A stretch of 64,000 nucleotides of DNA from Francisella persica ATCC VR-331 (GTDB lineage Bacteria > Pseudomonadota > Gammaproteobacteria > Francisellales > Francisellaceae). Shown here one piece after another: positions 37,107 through 48,028 of the stretch (within the stretch, counting starts at the first letter, position 1; every line of letters starts with the position of its first letter). The notes below the pieces were generated by a model. The model saw only the letters and a list, made by a program, of their open reading frames with translations. It ran no database searches and was not told the origin of the DNA. The translations under genes were made by a program, and so were the position numbers. The DNA lies in contig NZ_CP013022.1 in the NCBI RefSeq assembly GCF_001653955.1, positions 806,001 through 870,000 of the forward strand, read 5' to 3'.

Positions 37107-37676
37107 TACTATGCCTAATAATATAGAGTAAGCGAATTATATACTAGAAATATTAACTTAGTTATCTATTTTTATTATAAAGTCTTCTAAATACTCATCG
37201 ACATATAATTCATATTAAGAAATAGCTAAATGCTTTACTGATTTTTTCTGCTTGTGCATTTCTTCAGTTTAACAAGTATTTAGATGATGCCAGTCAGGTT
37301 AAATATTTACCTTCAAATAAAAATTTATAGCTACAGCTGTTAGGCAACCATTTGTGAGTATGATTTTTAGTTGTTTGTAGGTTAGATTTACACACTCATG
37401 TAAGCTGTTTTCTTTTGATACATGTTTCATTGACATTTGTCAATATAAAGAAAGTTTACAACTAACTCTAGTGTAGTAAACTTCATCTGTTTAATCATCT
37501 TTAAGTTTGTTTAAACAACAAAGTCAGCATCTATCACAGATTGACTCCCATTTGTTCACTAGACATATCTTTTAAATCAATTTATTGCCACTATTTACTC
37601 ATCTGTAGACTCTTTTTTAGCTAAAATTTAAAAATTTAGAACTAATTTTTTAATAATTAATAATTTCTAAACTATT
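37107..37676. other. 570-bp gap without a recognised gene
   Basis: Stop-rich on both strands. The - strand has some hydrophobic fragments, but I cannot assign them. Confidence 0.4.
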
Positions 37677-38138
37677 TTATAAGACTTCTTGAACTGGTTG
37701 GCTTAATACAGGATATATTCCAGTTTCAACAAAGACTTGCTGTTGGATTTTTGCAAAAGCATTTTTGTATGCTTGTGGATCAAGTATTGCTGAAGAAGTA
37801 TTTATCAGAGCTCCACCTAGATTTTATCAGATTGTTTATATAGTATGAATAAAGGCAGTAAACTCTGCATATTGAGTATCTCCCCAAAAAAATGCAGTTT
37901 GAGTACTCTTTGCAGTAATTATTCCAGTGCTAAAATTAGCATCCTGAATTATATAATCAAGGTTTTGTATAAATGTTACATTGCATTGAAAGCTGTAAGC
38001 TTGCTTATCAACATTAAATACTTTTGTTTGCATTAGCTGGATTTACAGATGAGTAAGGCTTGATGCTTGATTTGTAGCGCACCCAGATAAAAATATAATC
38101 ATTAGCAAGATTACAGGGTTAAAGATTTTTTTTAACAT
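37677..38138 (-). pseudogene. Small lipoprotein, frameshifted
   Basis: The - strand gene opens with a lipoprotein signal peptide ending LSGC (residue 22), then a stop/frameshift near 38041. A central open frame (37836-38033) reads DYIIQDANFSTGIITAKSTQ, and the tail is KNAFAKIQQQVFVETG in another frame. The D-x-x-TG-I-I-T-A-K pattern and the IQQQVF ending resemble outer-membrane lipoproteins of Legionella and Francisella of unknown role. Confidence 0.6.
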
Positions 38139-38175
38139 TTCTAAGCTCCATCTTTAGAACTTGTTGATAATGATT

Positions 38176-38538
38176 TTAATTAGAAACTACATCACCTTTG
38201 AATATAATTAATTGTCATGTTTTTTGTGATTGCAATTTTGCTGAGAACTGTCAGCAAGGATAAGAGTTAATAATTCTTCATTTTGTGAAATATTCTCAAT
38301 AGTTGTGTTTGTTTGATATGTCCAAACTGAATCACTTTCTGCATTTTGTGTCACAATATCCGGTGTGCCCAAAGCTTGTATTACTTACTCTTTAGTAATT
38401 TCACCTTTTAAAAAAATTATAGAAACATTACCAGATGTGTATAAGGTTTGGAAATTATTGTGAATTTGTATTATTGCTACATGCTGCTAGTACTATCGCT
38501 ATAAGCGCTAATATGATAATTTGGATATTCTTTTTCAT
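38176..38538 (-). pseudogene. BamE-like small lipoprotein, decayed
   Basis: It starts MKKNIQIIILALIAIVLAAC, a clear lipoprotein signal, and breaks a few codons later. A downstream piece reads VIQALGTPDIVTQNAESDSVW followed by YQTN, resembling the GxPDIV...WxY pattern of SmpA/OmlA/BamE-type domains. The last part (LTLILADSSQQ) is in a further frame. Two lipoprotein remnants in tandem suggest a small operon has been lost. Confidence 0.55.
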
Positions 38539-38664
38539 CGATCTATTTTAAACAATATTATTTGGGTAGTATTTTATTACAGAATTTAATAATTGGTATC
38601 AAAAAATTTGCCATTCAAATGAATTAATCAATCATAATAGCTATATATATTATTGCTAATATGG

Positions 38665-38670
38665 TATAAT
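38665..38670 (+). promoter_or_regulatory. Extended -10 promoter of nusB
   Basis: TGGTATAAT (TATAAT at 38665-38670) lies 45 bases upstream of the nusB ATG. Confidence 0.4.
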
Positions 38671-38715
38671 TCAATGTCTGTAAGACTCAGTTAAGAAATT
38701 ATATTATAAAGACCT

Positions 38716-39141
38716 ATGAAAACTACAGTAAGAGCTCGAAATAATGCTCGTTTATATACTGTACAAGCTTTGTACCAAAAGAAAGTTGCTAATAATACAT
38801 TTGCTGAGCTTAAGACTCAGTATTATGCTGATAATGCTGATAGACACTCTACAGATTGGGATCTTTTTTATAGACTTGTGGATGCGGTTAAGTCAAATCA
38901 AGACTCTATAAACAAATACATTCAAGAAAACTCAAATAATGGTATAGAGTCAATTAATTATGTCGATTATGCAGTTTTACAAGCAGCTATAGCAGAATTG
39001 ATAGAGTGTCTTGAAAACCCGTATCAGGTTATTATAAAAGAGTATGTTGGTATATGTTATAGTATGGGTACTGAAGAAGGCTATAAGTTTGTTAATGCAG
39101 TATTACAAAAACTAGCCAAAAGTATTAGAGGTGAAGAGTAA
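38716..39141 (+). CDS. nusB: Antitermination factor NusB
   Basis: 141 residues, all-helical. The opening RARNNARLYTVQALYQ and the C-terminal YVDYAVLQAAIAEL and EYVGICYSMGTEEGYKFVNAVL fit NusB, which binds boxA RNA with NusE (S10) in rRNA antitermination. It stands alone here, not beside ribH as in many bacteria. Normal length. Confidence 0.9.
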   Translation: MKTTVRARNNARLYTVQALYQKKVANNTFAELKTQYYADNADRHSTDWDLFYRLVDAVKSNQDSINKYIQENSNNGIESINYVDYAVLQAAIAELIECLENPYQVIIKEYVGICYSMGTEEGYKFVNAVLQKLAKSIRGEE

Positions 39142-39149
39142 ATTTATCT

Positions 39150-39895
39150 TGAGATGCAAGAAAATTAAATTTACTGAGATGTTGTTTACTGTTTATCTTT
39201 ATCTAAATTCGTTCTTAAGGTTGCTTATTTTAATTCTTGATGAGCTAGTATACGTCAACATTATAATCAATAATCATGCTGTTATCAGCATAACTGAAAT
39301 TAGGATAATTACCACTCTATTACATACTATGATAAAAGCTGGTTTTCTATAGCTCGAGCTTTTAGTAATGCTTACCAATGTTGATGGCGAGATTATGGCC
39401 AGCATGCGACATTAATAAGGATATCATAATCGTTATTATTGCAATTAAAGATTGGGAATATATAAATCAAAGCAGACTATTACAAGGATATTAAAACATT
39501 TATAATTGATAATTTGACGTTTATTACCTGCTGTATACTTTTTGTCTTAGCCTGCATGGGGACAGAGGTGGTTTTATTGTATGTATAAACCTGTTTATCA
39601 AGCGTTACAAATAATAGAGTCGATTGAAATTTTATCATCACTATAAGTAGCAAGCACTGCCGACTATCACATAGTTTTGCCTTTTACTTGATTGTAATCC
39701 AATTAAGATGTCTTATTGCGTGCTTATTTCATTAGTTTAATTCATTATAAAACCAGTATTAAACATCCCACATACATCACATAACATAGTATATCGGTCA
39801 ATATCTGCAATTGTATTTTCTAGATTACATTAGTTGGCTTGTTTATTATCCCAAATAATATCTGATTGGATTATACTAACTTTTAGTTTTGACAT
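39150..39895 (-). pseudogene. Nitrilase-superfamily omega-amidase (YafV-like), decayed
   Basis: From 39895 the - strand reads KLKVSIIQSDIIWDNKQAN, then after stops LENTIADIDRYTMLCDVCGM, FNTGFIMN, VTLDKQVYTYNKTT, a KKYTAGNKRQIINY piece, INVACWP and ILAHQELKQATL near 39210. This follows the YafV/Nit2 order (MFNTGF and the catalytic region FDxR). Numerous stops and several frame changes. It runs convergent to nusB, and its antisense shadow makes the open frame seen at 39131-39352. Confidence 0.7.
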
Positions 39896-39988
39896 AGTTA
39901 TTATCCTTATATAAAAAGATGATCGATGTATTTTTATAAAGAGTTTAGAAAATTATTGTAAGTAAATTTATGTTACTGTAAAGGTATG

Positions 39989-40017
39989 TTGACAAATAAT
40001 TAAGGCAATAAGATAAT
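39989..40017 (+). promoter_or_regulatory. Strong sigma-70-like promoter of the DUF3568 gene
   Basis: Perfect TTGACA at 39989-39994 and GATAAT at 40012-40017 with 17 bases between, 33 bases before the ATG. Confidence 0.6.
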
Positions 40018-40050
40018 AGCATTTAGTTAAAATATATATAAAAAAATACT

Positions 40051-40458
40051 ATGAAAGGAATAAAAACAAAGATATATATAATTTTTTTGGTTGTAACATT
40101 AGCTGTTATTTCAGGTTGTGCTAATGACAAAGGAACTCAATATGAAAATGGTTATTACATCACTACCCTTAACTATAATTTTGATACAGTTTATAATGCT
40201 GCTCTTCAAGCAATACAAAATGGTCAAACATTTGATTACAAAGGTAATCCATATAACATATTAGTTAACAAAAATAATGATACTGATGCTGAGATAGACT
40301 CTGCTAGCGATAGTGATCCTACTGACTCACTAAAAGTAGCAATGAAGAAATTATCTGATAATACTACAAGAATTTTGATTAAATATAGTAGTCAAGGAAA
40401 TTCAATTAGATCATCAGCTCTAGTAAGTATAATAGAAGGAAATATTCGCTACGGCTAA
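40051..40458 (+). CDS. DUF3568-family lipoprotein
   Basis: 135 residues. A signal peptide with lipobox VISGC places a lipidated Cys at 23, so the mature protein sits in the inner or outer membrane facing the periplasm. The following TTLNYNFDTVYNAALQAIQNG and the KxSDNTTRILIKYSSQGN pattern fit DUF3568, a family found mainly in Francisella. Function unknown. It has a near-consensus promoter and lies between two pseudogenes, so it has outlived its neighbours. Confidence 0.75.
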   Translation: MKGIKTKIYIIFLVVTLAVISGCANDKGTQYENGYYITTLNYNFDTVYNAALQAIQNGQTFDYKGNPYNILVNKNNDTDAEIDSASDSDPTDSLKVAMKKLSDNTTRILIKYSSQGNSIRSSALVSIIEGNIRYG

Positions 40459-40699
40459 TACTTAGCATTCTATTAAGCTATGATTCTATTACTAGAAAAA
40501 TTTAATTTCTTGTTATAATCAAATTTAGTTAACTATGTTTACTTATGGCTATCTATTCTAAATATGTATATCTCTATATAAGTTATGTTGAACTTACTTA
40601 GTATAGCTAATAATCAATCTAAGTAAAAATATTGCTGATAGTAATATATTGAATAAATTCAGTATGATATTTTATAGTGGCCTGACTAGATTTAGATAC

Positions 40700-41816
40700 T
40701 TGCTAAGATTTTAGCTCCTTTGATTGTGTCATTATCTTTTTTAGCAAAACATAGTTTTGTCCATTTTGAGGAGTCCTAAAAAGTGATTATATGGGTAATA
40801 AAATAACGTACTCTTTAATTATGATTTACTATCAATATTTATCATAACCTTGATTGCTTATCTCACGATAATCAAGAATTTGAAAATGTGAGCCTTGCCA
40901 ATCAACGATTTTAAATCTTTAGTCTTCTAAAGTTCTATCTTAGTAACTGATTTTGCTTTTTGTAGAGTTTATGCAGATTTTTATAATATTCAGGATGTTC
41001 TAAGATACCATCAGCTAGGGCTAGTTGCATTGGGTATATCACATAGAATGTTGCAAACTGCTTTATTGCTAGCATATTTTCTATCATTTGCGAAGGTGAA
41101 ATAGTTACACCTTGGCGTGGCCAGCTAGTGAAATTATAAGTTTTGCCAAAAGATTAAAACACTACTAGCTTATGGTGTAGCTCCGATATTTGTATAGCAC
41201 TTGTAAATTTCTCTCCAGCATATATATGCTCATAAACCTCATCAGAAATTACAAGTAGATCTTTATCTTTGACGGTCTTTGCGATTTCTTTGAATTGCTC
41301 CCATAGGATTGAGGAGAGTTTAGGATTATAAGCTTAGTACGATTTGTAAATAGCATTTACAATAGCGTTTGTATCTATATTACCATTTGGTAGTAGTTTA
41401 AGTCTAACACATTTACCTTGATTAAATTTTGTAACTTCGGTGTAAGTATCAAATATTGGATCCAACATGATAACTTCATTACATTGACCAACATAAGCAG
41501 AAATTAATATAGAACAAGCCTTACTGTGTACCTGCAGTAATTGTGACATTATCAATATTTATATTCTATGTCTTAGCATTGCTTAGTTTTTGTACTATTG
41601 CTTTGCGTAGTGCAGCAATCCACTGGAATTGGAGAGTATGGATTTTTACTTTGCTGCATGTAAAAAAATGTGTATGTTCAATTAGGACATCTTTTTGAGT
41701 ATCAAAATCAGGAGCTCCTTTAGTGAAATTTACAGTTTTATTGCTCAGAAGCTATCAAAGCAAATTTGCTATATACAGATGGCATGGTGTCAATATTTAA
41801 GGTTTTGTTGAATCAT
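40700..41816 (-). pseudogene. Methionine aminotransferase-like (YbdL/KAT), decayed
   Basis: A - strand remnant of a fold-type I aminotransferase. The piece 41334-41555 reads AYVGQCNEVIMLDPIFDTYTEV, the entry to the PLP site. Others give KNPYSPIPV (about 41640), LLVISDEVYEHIY near 41240, FGKTYNFTSWPRQG-like text at 41110-41150 (the Schiff-base lysine region), and VDWQGSHFQILDYREISNQ near 40880. Order and wording match YbdL-type enzymes. Many frameshifts. Together with the dead omega-amidase next door, a transamination-deamidation pair has been lost. Confidence 0.7.
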
Positions 41817-41938
41817 ATTTTCTTTTGGAAATAAGTACTGATAATTAAAGTATATAAATATTAAAATATAAGTATGTACAGAATTTGTATGAAAAAGTTA
41901 GATTAATTGATGTTGATTTAATGTAAAAATTATATTGA

Positions 41939-43918
41939 TTACTTAACAAATTCAAATGGGTTACCATACTTTTCCATATATTTTTCCCCTAACAATTCTG
42001 AGCCAATATAATTAAGATGATTAGAATCTGCATATATAGGTATATTATTTATTGCAATATCACAGTATTTATCATTACATATTGCTTTTTGGGGATCTAT
42101 AACTATTAACTGAGGAAATTCTTTTTTTAGTTTCATTACTAAACTTAAAAAAGAAGTTTTCTGTTGTTTTACAAAACTTATGCTTAGCTGGCATGAGTGT
42201 AATTTAAACAAGAACGGTAGTTTAATTTTCTCCAATGGACAAAGGTTCGTCATGTCAGTAGTGAGTGTTGGAGTATCTAAAATTAGTATTGGTGTACTAC
42301 CATTTTCTATTATTAGTCTTATAGATTCTCCTAATGAATTAATAGAGTTTGAATAAATTGGGTTAGACCATGCACCAGCAAGAATTACATATTTGTATTT
42401 TTTTGATTTTATTAATTGTGATATAGCTTTGTTTCTATCAGTAACAGAAACATATTCGACAACATTTTGAAAATCAAGTAAGAAAGGAGTAGTTTTTTGT
42501 GTTACAACATAAGCTTTCTGGTTTGCATGTTGAAGCCATGTACTTAACATAGGTATTTCTGATCTTGCATGCGAGTCACCAACTAGAAGGAAGTCAGTTT
42601 TTTTAGAGTTTGTATTCCCAATTGAACATTTGCTTAAACTTGGGAGTTGCTTTGATTTAAAGCTAAAAGATTGAATCATAAGAAAGCAGTTGTTTTGATC
42701 TATTTTTTCAAAGCCATAATTATAGGTTAGCTTATTTTGGTTAAAAAGATCTAAAGAATTAAAGCCAAACTTATGATTTGTTGAGGCAATGTAAAAACAA
42801 AAAGCTAATATTAAAGGTAATAACCATAATGCTATAAAACTTTTAATAAAGCTAAACTTATATTTATATCTAAAGGGTTTTTCAATAAATAGGTATGTTA
42901 AAGAAGCAAGTATGATACTAATAATGAATATAATAGCGCAAACAATGCTAGTTTTTTCAATACTTAGGTAATTAATATAAGCAATAATAGGCCAATGCCA
43001 TAAATATAGAGAATATGAAATTATTCCTATTGCAACAAAAGGCTTTAAACAAAGTATTTTACTTATGATAGGAGTAAAGTTGGTATTATTACTACAGTAG
43101 ATATAAAGAGTCGCTCCAAAACATGTGGTTATAGTCCAAAAGCTAGGAAAGCTGACATTAATAAAAAATATAGGTATTGTCATCATTATAGTAGCAATTA
43201 TTGAAAGAATATTAAGAGCTAGTTTGTTGTTTATAGATGTTTTTAAGTTGTCATTTAGAAAAATAGCTAAACAACCTCCAAATAATAATTCAAATGCTCT
43301 ATGAGTCGGGAAGTAATACCATCTTTGTGAGCTTAAAACATATAGTTTAAATTCTCCTGATAAGAAGATAGTAGCAGAAATTACTAAAAAGATTGATGAA
43401 ATAATAAAAAGTTTCTTTTTCGTAGCAAATTTTAAATGAAATAATAAGATTAATACTAAAGGCCAAATCATATAAAATTGTTCCTCTGCACCTAAAGACC
43501 ATGTATTAAGTAGTGGAATTATCTGAGAGTCCTGACCAAAGTATCCAAAATCAAGTTTTAGAAAGAAGAAAATATTAGGTATTGATACAATAGCACTTAT
43601 AAGTGATTCACAATAGTCTATTAAATCTTGAGGTAGAAGTATTAACCATGCAAAAAATGTTGAGACACTAAGAACAACAATTAAAGCAGGCAATATTCTT
43701 CTAATCCTTCTAATATAAAAGTTTTTTAAAGAAAATGAGTTGTTTTGTAAATCTCTAATTATTATTGATGTAATAAGATATCCTGAAATTACGAAGAAAA
43801 TATCTACACCTAGAAAACCAGATTTAATCCAGCTAACATTAAAATGGAAGAAAATCACAGACAGAACGGCAAAAGCTCTTAAACCATCTATATCTTTTCT
43901 GTATTTAATGTTAATCAT
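41939..43918 (-). CDS. Acyltransferase-3 membrane protein with SGNH domain (OafA-like)
   Basis: 659 residues. Residues 1 to about 375 are an acyltransferase-3 domain with the start YRKDIDGLRAFAVLSVIFFHF (catalytic H25), SGFLGVDIFFVISGYLIT and about ten membrane helices. The C-terminal 270 residues form a periplasmic SGNH hydrolase-like domain with LLVGDSHARS and a closing DSNHLNYIGS (Asp-x-x-His). This architecture O-acetylates LPS O-antigen or peptidoglycan sugars in Gram-negative bacteria. It lies divergent from the next membrane protein. Confidence 0.9.
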   Translation of the reverse strand: MINIKYRKDIDGLRAFAVLSVIFFHFNVSWIKSGFLGVDIFFVISGYLITSIIIRDLQNNSFSLKNFYIRRIRRILPALIVVLSVSTFFAWLILLPQDLIDYCESLISAIVSIPNIFFFLKLDFGYFGQDSQIIPLLNTWSLGAEEQFYMIWPLVLILLFHLKFATKKKLFIISSIFLVISATIFLSGEFKLYVLSSQRWYYFPTHRAFELLFGGCLAIFLNDNLKTSINNKLALNILSIIATIMMTIPIFFINVSFPSFWTITTCFGATLYIYCSNNTNFTPIISKILCLKPFVAIGIISYSLYLWHWPIIAYINYLSIEKTSIVCAIIFIISIILASLTYLFIEKPFRYKYKFSFIKSFIALWLLPLILAFCFYIASTNHKFGFNSLDLFNQNKLTYNYGFEKIDQNNCFLMIQSFSFKSKQLPSLSKCSIGNTNSKKTDFLLVGDSHARSEIPMLSTWLQHANQKAYVVTQKTTPFLLDFQNVVEYVSVTDRNKAISQLIKSKKYKYVILAGAWSNPIYSNSINSLGESIRLIIENGSTPILILDTPTLTTDMTNLCPLEKIKLPFLFKLHSCQLSISFVKQQKTSFLSLVMKLKKEFPQLIVIDPQKAICNDKYCDIAINNIPIYADSNHLNYIGSELLGEKYMEKYGNPFEFVK

Positions 43919-44122
43919 TAGTTATTTATTTTAAAAACAACGTATTTTTATAATACATTTTTCTTACTTATTAATAAAACATATAGCTTAATATTTTTAT
44001 ATATTTTAAACTTAAACTATTATTTGAAAGTATAAAAGATCTTTAGCTTAGTTTTATATTTTTGTTTGTACTTTAATTTAAGTTTATAAATAATATAAGC
44101 TACTTAGAAACTTGTTTGTTTA

Positions 44123-45448
44123 ATGTTACTTATGAAAATCACATGTACAAATATATTAATAGCTATTTTAATAATAACTTTTTTCTTTATCATAAATTAT
44201 TTACAGCCATTAAGAGCAGATGATTTTGGCAGAGCTTATACGGATGCTCTTAGCAAGGGCTTCATTATGTATATTCGAGGTATTGCGTCAAATTATATTC
44301 ATTGGACAGGGCGTGTGTCTGCACAAGCATTAATTTATTTATTCTTGAGTAAGAAGTATATTCATTTATCTGTATTTTTGATCAATATAATAAATTCCGT
44401 ATGCTTTTATTTGTTTATCTTGTATTCATATAAGATAGTAACTTTTAGAAGTATGGTACAATTATTTTCGAGAGATTTCTTAGTATATTTATTCTTTTTT
44501 ATTTTTATTTTTTATCAGACAGGATTTATTGCTAATGTTGTATGGAAGACCGCTGCAGTACAATATTTTTGGGGGATAACTTTATTAACTATTTTCTATT
44601 ATCTATCAATAATAAAAAACAAACAAACTATTTGTTTTAGTTTATTTGTAGGTTTCTTTATTGGTTTATATAATGAAATATTCATGGGTGTGGCAATTAT
44701 TTTATCTTTAGCTTATTTTTTAGATAAGAAAGTTTCTCGAGAAACTATAAATAAGAATATTTTATACTTTTTTGTAGCATGTACGTTAGGAGGAGTTATC
44801 TTAATACTAGCTCCTGGTAATTATGTCAGACTAGATACTATATCATCTGGAAGGTTTGATGCTACTATTTTTGGTAATATTATATATTTAATAATTGAAA
44901 TTATAACAAAACCAAGTGATACAGTAATCCTTTTAGTTTTGATGTTTATTTTTTTGATTTTAATATTTTCTAATAAAAATATTCCAAAAACGAAGTCTTT
45001 TATTTATGGTGGAGCAATTATTTGCTCAATATTTGTATTAACACCAGTTTCAAAATCATATAATTTAAATCAAAGAGTTTTGTTAATATATGATGCTATT
45101 TTCTTTATAGCTATGATGCAACAGTTTTATAATCATAGTAGTTATATTGTTAATAGGCTCAATCATCAGCTTACGAAATTAAGCTGGTTATTTTTAATAT
45201 ATCTAGCTATACAGCTTTATTTAATGATAAGTATTTATTTGATGATATATAGATTTGAAGAGTATCGAAATACTTTAGTTACTTATTACCAACGAAATAA
45301 TGTTTCCGAACCAGTTTTGCCAATGCTCCTAGAGTATAGTCAAATAATGTTTATTGATGACATTACTTTAGATGAAAATACTTATAATAATGATGCGTTT
45401 GCTAAATTTTATGATTTTGATAAAGTCTATGGTAGAGAATTAAACTAA
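44123..45448 (+). CDS. Multi-pass membrane protein, DUF6056/GT-C-like
   Basis: 441 residues, with about eleven hydrophobic helices. An early loop carries [13 protein letters not shown] and [16 protein letters not shown], with the acidic pair typical of GT-C enzymes just after the first helix (D/E in the first periplasmic loop). This resembles DUF6056 proteins found in polysaccharide loci. It may glycosylate LPS from a polyprenyl-phosphate donor, perhaps the product of the GtrB-like enzyme at 31937; that link is a guess. Its last 9 bases overlap the end of proS. Confidence 0.6.
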   Translation: MLLMKITCTNILIAILIITFFFIINYLQPLRADDFGRAYTDALSKGFIMYIRGIASNYIHWTGRVSAQALIYLFLSKKYIHLSVFLINIINSVCFYLFILYSYKIVTFRSMVQLFSRDFLVYLFFFIFIFYQTGFIANVVWKTAAVQYFWGITLLTIFYYLSIIKNKQTICFSLFVGFFIGLYNEIFMGVAIILSLAYFLDKKVSRETINKNILYFFVACTLGGVILILAPGNYVRLDTISSGRFDATIFGNIIYLIIEIITKPSDTVILLVLMFIFLILIFSNKNIPKTKSFIYGGAIICSIFVLTPVSKSYNLNQRVLLIYDAIFFIAMMQQFYNHSSYIVNRLNHQLTKLSWLFLIYLAIQLYLMISIYLMIYRFEEYRNTLVTYYQRNNVSEPVLPMLLEYSQIMFIDDITLDENTYNNDAFAKFYDFDKVYGRELN

Positions 45449-47137
45449 TATATTTAATAGTTCTTCAATTGTTATTTGCTGTTTTTCTTGAGTTTTACGA
45501 TTTTTGTATTCAATTAAACCTTGTTCTAGTAGCCTATCACCGATTACTACATGATGAGAGTAGCCTATTAAATCAGCATCGGCGAACATCACACCAGGTC
45601 TAGCACCTCGATCATCTAAAAGGACATCGATACCATTTGCAAGCAAATCTTGATAAATTTTATCTGCTACTTTTTTAACCTTATCAGATTTGTTGTAGTT
45701 GATAGGTAATACAGCAACCTGGTATGGAGCAATAGCTTCTGGCCATATGATTCCATTATCGTCATGAGATTGTTCAATCGCAGCAGCCATCACCCGAGAT
45801 ACACCAAAACCATAACAACCCATAAGCATAGGTTTACATTTACCATCTTGACCAATTATATTAGCATTCATGGGTCTTGAGTAAATATCATCAAGCTCAA
45901 AGATATGACCAACTTCAATACCATTTGTAAGCTCTAGAGTTCCTTTACCATCAGGGGAGATATCACCAGATATTACATTTCTAATGTCAGCAACTTGATA
46001 GTTAGCTACATCTCTATCCCAGTTTACATTTGTAAAGTGATAATTATCTTGATTAGCACCACAAACTAGATCTGTAATTGCAACTGCACTATAGTCAGCA
46101 ATTATACCAATATGGCAGTTATATATACCAAGTGAACCAGGATTTGCATTAAATAGTGAGAAAATCTCTTCTTTAGTTGCTAATTTATACGGTGCAACGA
46201 TTTGCTCAAGCTTATTAATTTTAGTTTCATTTAGTTCATGATCACCACGTATAACTAAAGCAAAGAAGTTACCTTTAGCATCCTTGATAACCATAGTTTT
46301 AACAGTCTGTTTGATATCAAAATTCATTTGATTACAAAGTTTATCAATGGTTTTGATATTAGGTGTATGGATAATTGTAATTGGCTTTTGAGAGTTTTTT
46401 TTTTGACTTAAATCAGGTTTTGCATAAGTAGCTAACTCAATATTTGCAGCATAGTCAGAACCATTACTATAACAAATAATATCTTCACCAGAATTTGCTA
46501 ATACTTGAAACTCGTGACTGTTATCACCGCCTATAGCTCCAGTGTCAGCCTTAATAGGGCGATAAGCTAAGCCTATTTTATCAAGGATGTTGCAATAGGT
46601 TGTGTACATGGTATTGTAAGTATTGCGTAAACATTGACTATTTTCATGAAATGAATAAGCATCTTTCATAATAAATTCACGCGCTCGCATTACACCAAAA
46701 CGAGGGCGAATCTCGTCTCTAAATTTGGTCTGGATTTGGTAGAGATTTAAAGGTAATTGTTTGTAGCTTTTGATAGTATCTCTAGCCATATCAACAATTG
46801 GCTCTTCGTGTGTTGGACCATAACAGAAATCTCTATTATGTCTATCGTGTAATTTTAAAAGCTCTGGACCAAATTTGTCCCAGCGATGAGTTTCTTGTAA
46901 AAGCTTCGAAGGTAGTACACTTGGTAAGAGTAGCTCACTAGCACCAGCCTTATTCATCTCAGCACGCACGATGCCTTGAATTTTTTGGAGTACCTTGAGA
47001 CCTAGTGGCATCCATGTATAGATACCAGAGGCTAGTTTTTTTATAAGACCAGCTTTAAGCATATATTGATGACTAATTAGAACCGCTTCTTTTGGAAGTT
47101 CTTTTGTCGTAGCAATTAGAGTTTGTGTTGCTTTCAT
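45440..47137 (-). CDS. proS: Prolyl-tRNA synthetase (bacterial type)
   Basis: 565 residues. Class II core: motif 1 around [16 protein letters not shown], motif 2 [17 protein letters not shown], motif 3 [13 protein letters not shown] near residue 440. The inserted YbaK-like editing domain (about 230-390) that removes mis-charged Ala is present, and the anticodon-binding domain ends the protein. It charges tRNA-Pro. It has its own upstream promoter. Confidence 0.96.
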   Translation of the reverse strand: MKATQTLIATTKELPKEAVLISHQYMLKAGLIKKLASGIYTWMPLGLKVLQKIQGIVRAEMNKAGASELLLPSVLPSKLLQETHRWDKFGPELLKLHDRHNRDFCYGPTHEEPIVDMARDTIKSYKQLPLNLYQIQTKFRDEIRPRFGVMRAREFIMKDAYSFHENSQCLRNTYNTMYTTYCNILDKIGLAYRPIKADTGAIGGDNSHEFQVLANSGEDIICYSNGSDYAANIELATYAKPDLSQKKNSQKPITIIHTPNIKTIDKLCNQMNFDIKQTVKTMVIKDAKGNFFALVIRGDHELNETKINKLEQIVAPYKLATKEEIFSLFNANPGSLGIYNCHIGIIADYSAVAITDLVCGANQDNYHFTNVNWDRDVANYQVADIRNVISGDISPDGKGTLELTNGIEVGHIFELDDIYSRPMNANIIGQDGKCKPMLMGCYGFGVSRVMAAAIEQSHDDNGIIWPEAIAPYQVAVLPINYNKSDKVKKVADKIYQDLLANGIDVLLDDRGARPGVMFADADLIGYSHHVVIGDRLLEQGLIEYKNRKTQEKQQITIEELLNILV

Positions 47138-47174
47138 GAGATTTGTAAATGCTAAAAATAAAAATATGAGCTAA

Positions 47175-47180
47175 ATTATA
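47175..47180 (-). promoter_or_regulatory. Extended -10 promoter of proS
   Basis: On the - strand TGCTATAAT (TATAAT at 47180-47175) lies 37 bases before the proS start codon. Confidence 0.4.
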
Positions 47181-47209
47181 GCAAAAAATAATTATAAAAC
47201 ATAAAAAAC

Positions 47210-47274
47210 GACTCTAGATAGAATGAAGTTAAGGAGATATGAAAAACTAATGAGTACCACCTAGAGTCATTTTT
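47210..47274. ncRNA. Long-loop hairpin 1 with T-tracts on both strands
   Basis: GACTCTAG at 47210-47217 pairs with CTAGAGTC at 47261-47268. The 43-base loop contains AAGGAGATATG, a strong ribosome-site-like stretch with an ATG. Six T's follow on the + strand (after 47269) and six on the - strand (before 47210). It may be a bidirectional terminator or a small RNA of about 65 bases. It sits upstream of the proS promoter and shares layout with the element at 48029. Confidence 0.4.
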
Positions 47275-47365
47275 TATAGCTAGTAAATGCATCTTTTTGG
47301 CTACTGCTATAACAATTTTCAATGCTGAGTATTGAAATTATACCTAGGAGAAATATTATACGCAT
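47267..47365 (-). CDS. Possible 32-residue small membrane peptide or lipoprotein
   Basis: A tiny - strand frame starts MRIIFLLGIISILSIENC, a hydrophobic signal-like stretch followed by a Cys, then YSSSQKDAFTSYKK and a stop that overlaps hairpin 1. It resembles entericidin-size lipoproteins, but the lipobox (IENC) is not standard and no ribosome site is seen. It could also be the dead end of a longer gene. Confidence 0.25.
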   Translation of the reverse strand: MRIIFLLGIISILSIENCYSSSQKDAFTSYKK

Positions 47366-48028
47366 ATTATTTTTTTTATCAATATTATTTTATAAATTTT
47401 TTAGTGATTAAAGAGCCAATAATTATTTGGATCAGATGGACATTAAGTGTGGGCCGTATTCAACAATACATTTAGTGTATTTGCTAATGTTATGATCATA
47501 TAAGATAAAAATAATACTTACTATGAAATTCTAAGTATACATATGTAGTGAAAACACCGCATCACCATAATTTCCAGTGCCTGGAACAAAATTGTTATAG
47601 TTGCATTTAACAACGCAACTAAAAATTATAAGCAGATAGTGTGCTTATAGCTATTACCATGAGTTAGGTTTAGTAACAAGCTAAAAGTTAGTAAACTTAA
47701 AGCCATTCTTTGAAAGACACATAATACAAAAGGTAATTCCTGAAGAAATAGCTTATAATAAAAAGCTATAACTAAGCTTGTTTTATATTGATCTCCTTAA
47801 ACTTGAATATTTATATATCTGATAGTGTAAGGGGTATAAATACCACTAATAATAATCCTAGTGATATAAAAAAGAGTATTTTAGCTATTTTATACTTTAC
47901 TGTTATCATAAATATTAAGCTAAGTAGTATTATTGAGAATATTAGTAGTACCATATTATTAAAACTAATTGTTTCTAGATAATGCGATTATATTCTAGTT
48001 TATCTTAATATATAAGTAAGCACACTTA
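47366..48028. other. 660-bp gap with an unidentified membrane-gene remnant
   Basis: On the - strand near 47820-47970 a short frame reads ILFFISLGLLLVVFIPLTLSD with a preceding helix (MVLLIFSIILLSLIFMI), like two membrane spans of a lost gene. The rest is stop-rich. A 64-codon + strand frame at 47788 is its shadow. Confidence 0.35.

Noticed and set aside
39131-39352. 73-codon + strand frame overlapping the nusB end
   Set aside because: It lies opposite the decayed YafV-like gene, has no ribosome site and its sequence is the shadow of that remnant.
47210-47274. T-box leader for proS
   Set aside because: The hairpin lies upstream of the proS -10 box and lacks the T-box sequence and specifier loop.
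47788-47982. 64-codon + strand frame
   Set aside because: The opposite strand encodes a better membrane-helix pattern; the + frame looks like its antisense.
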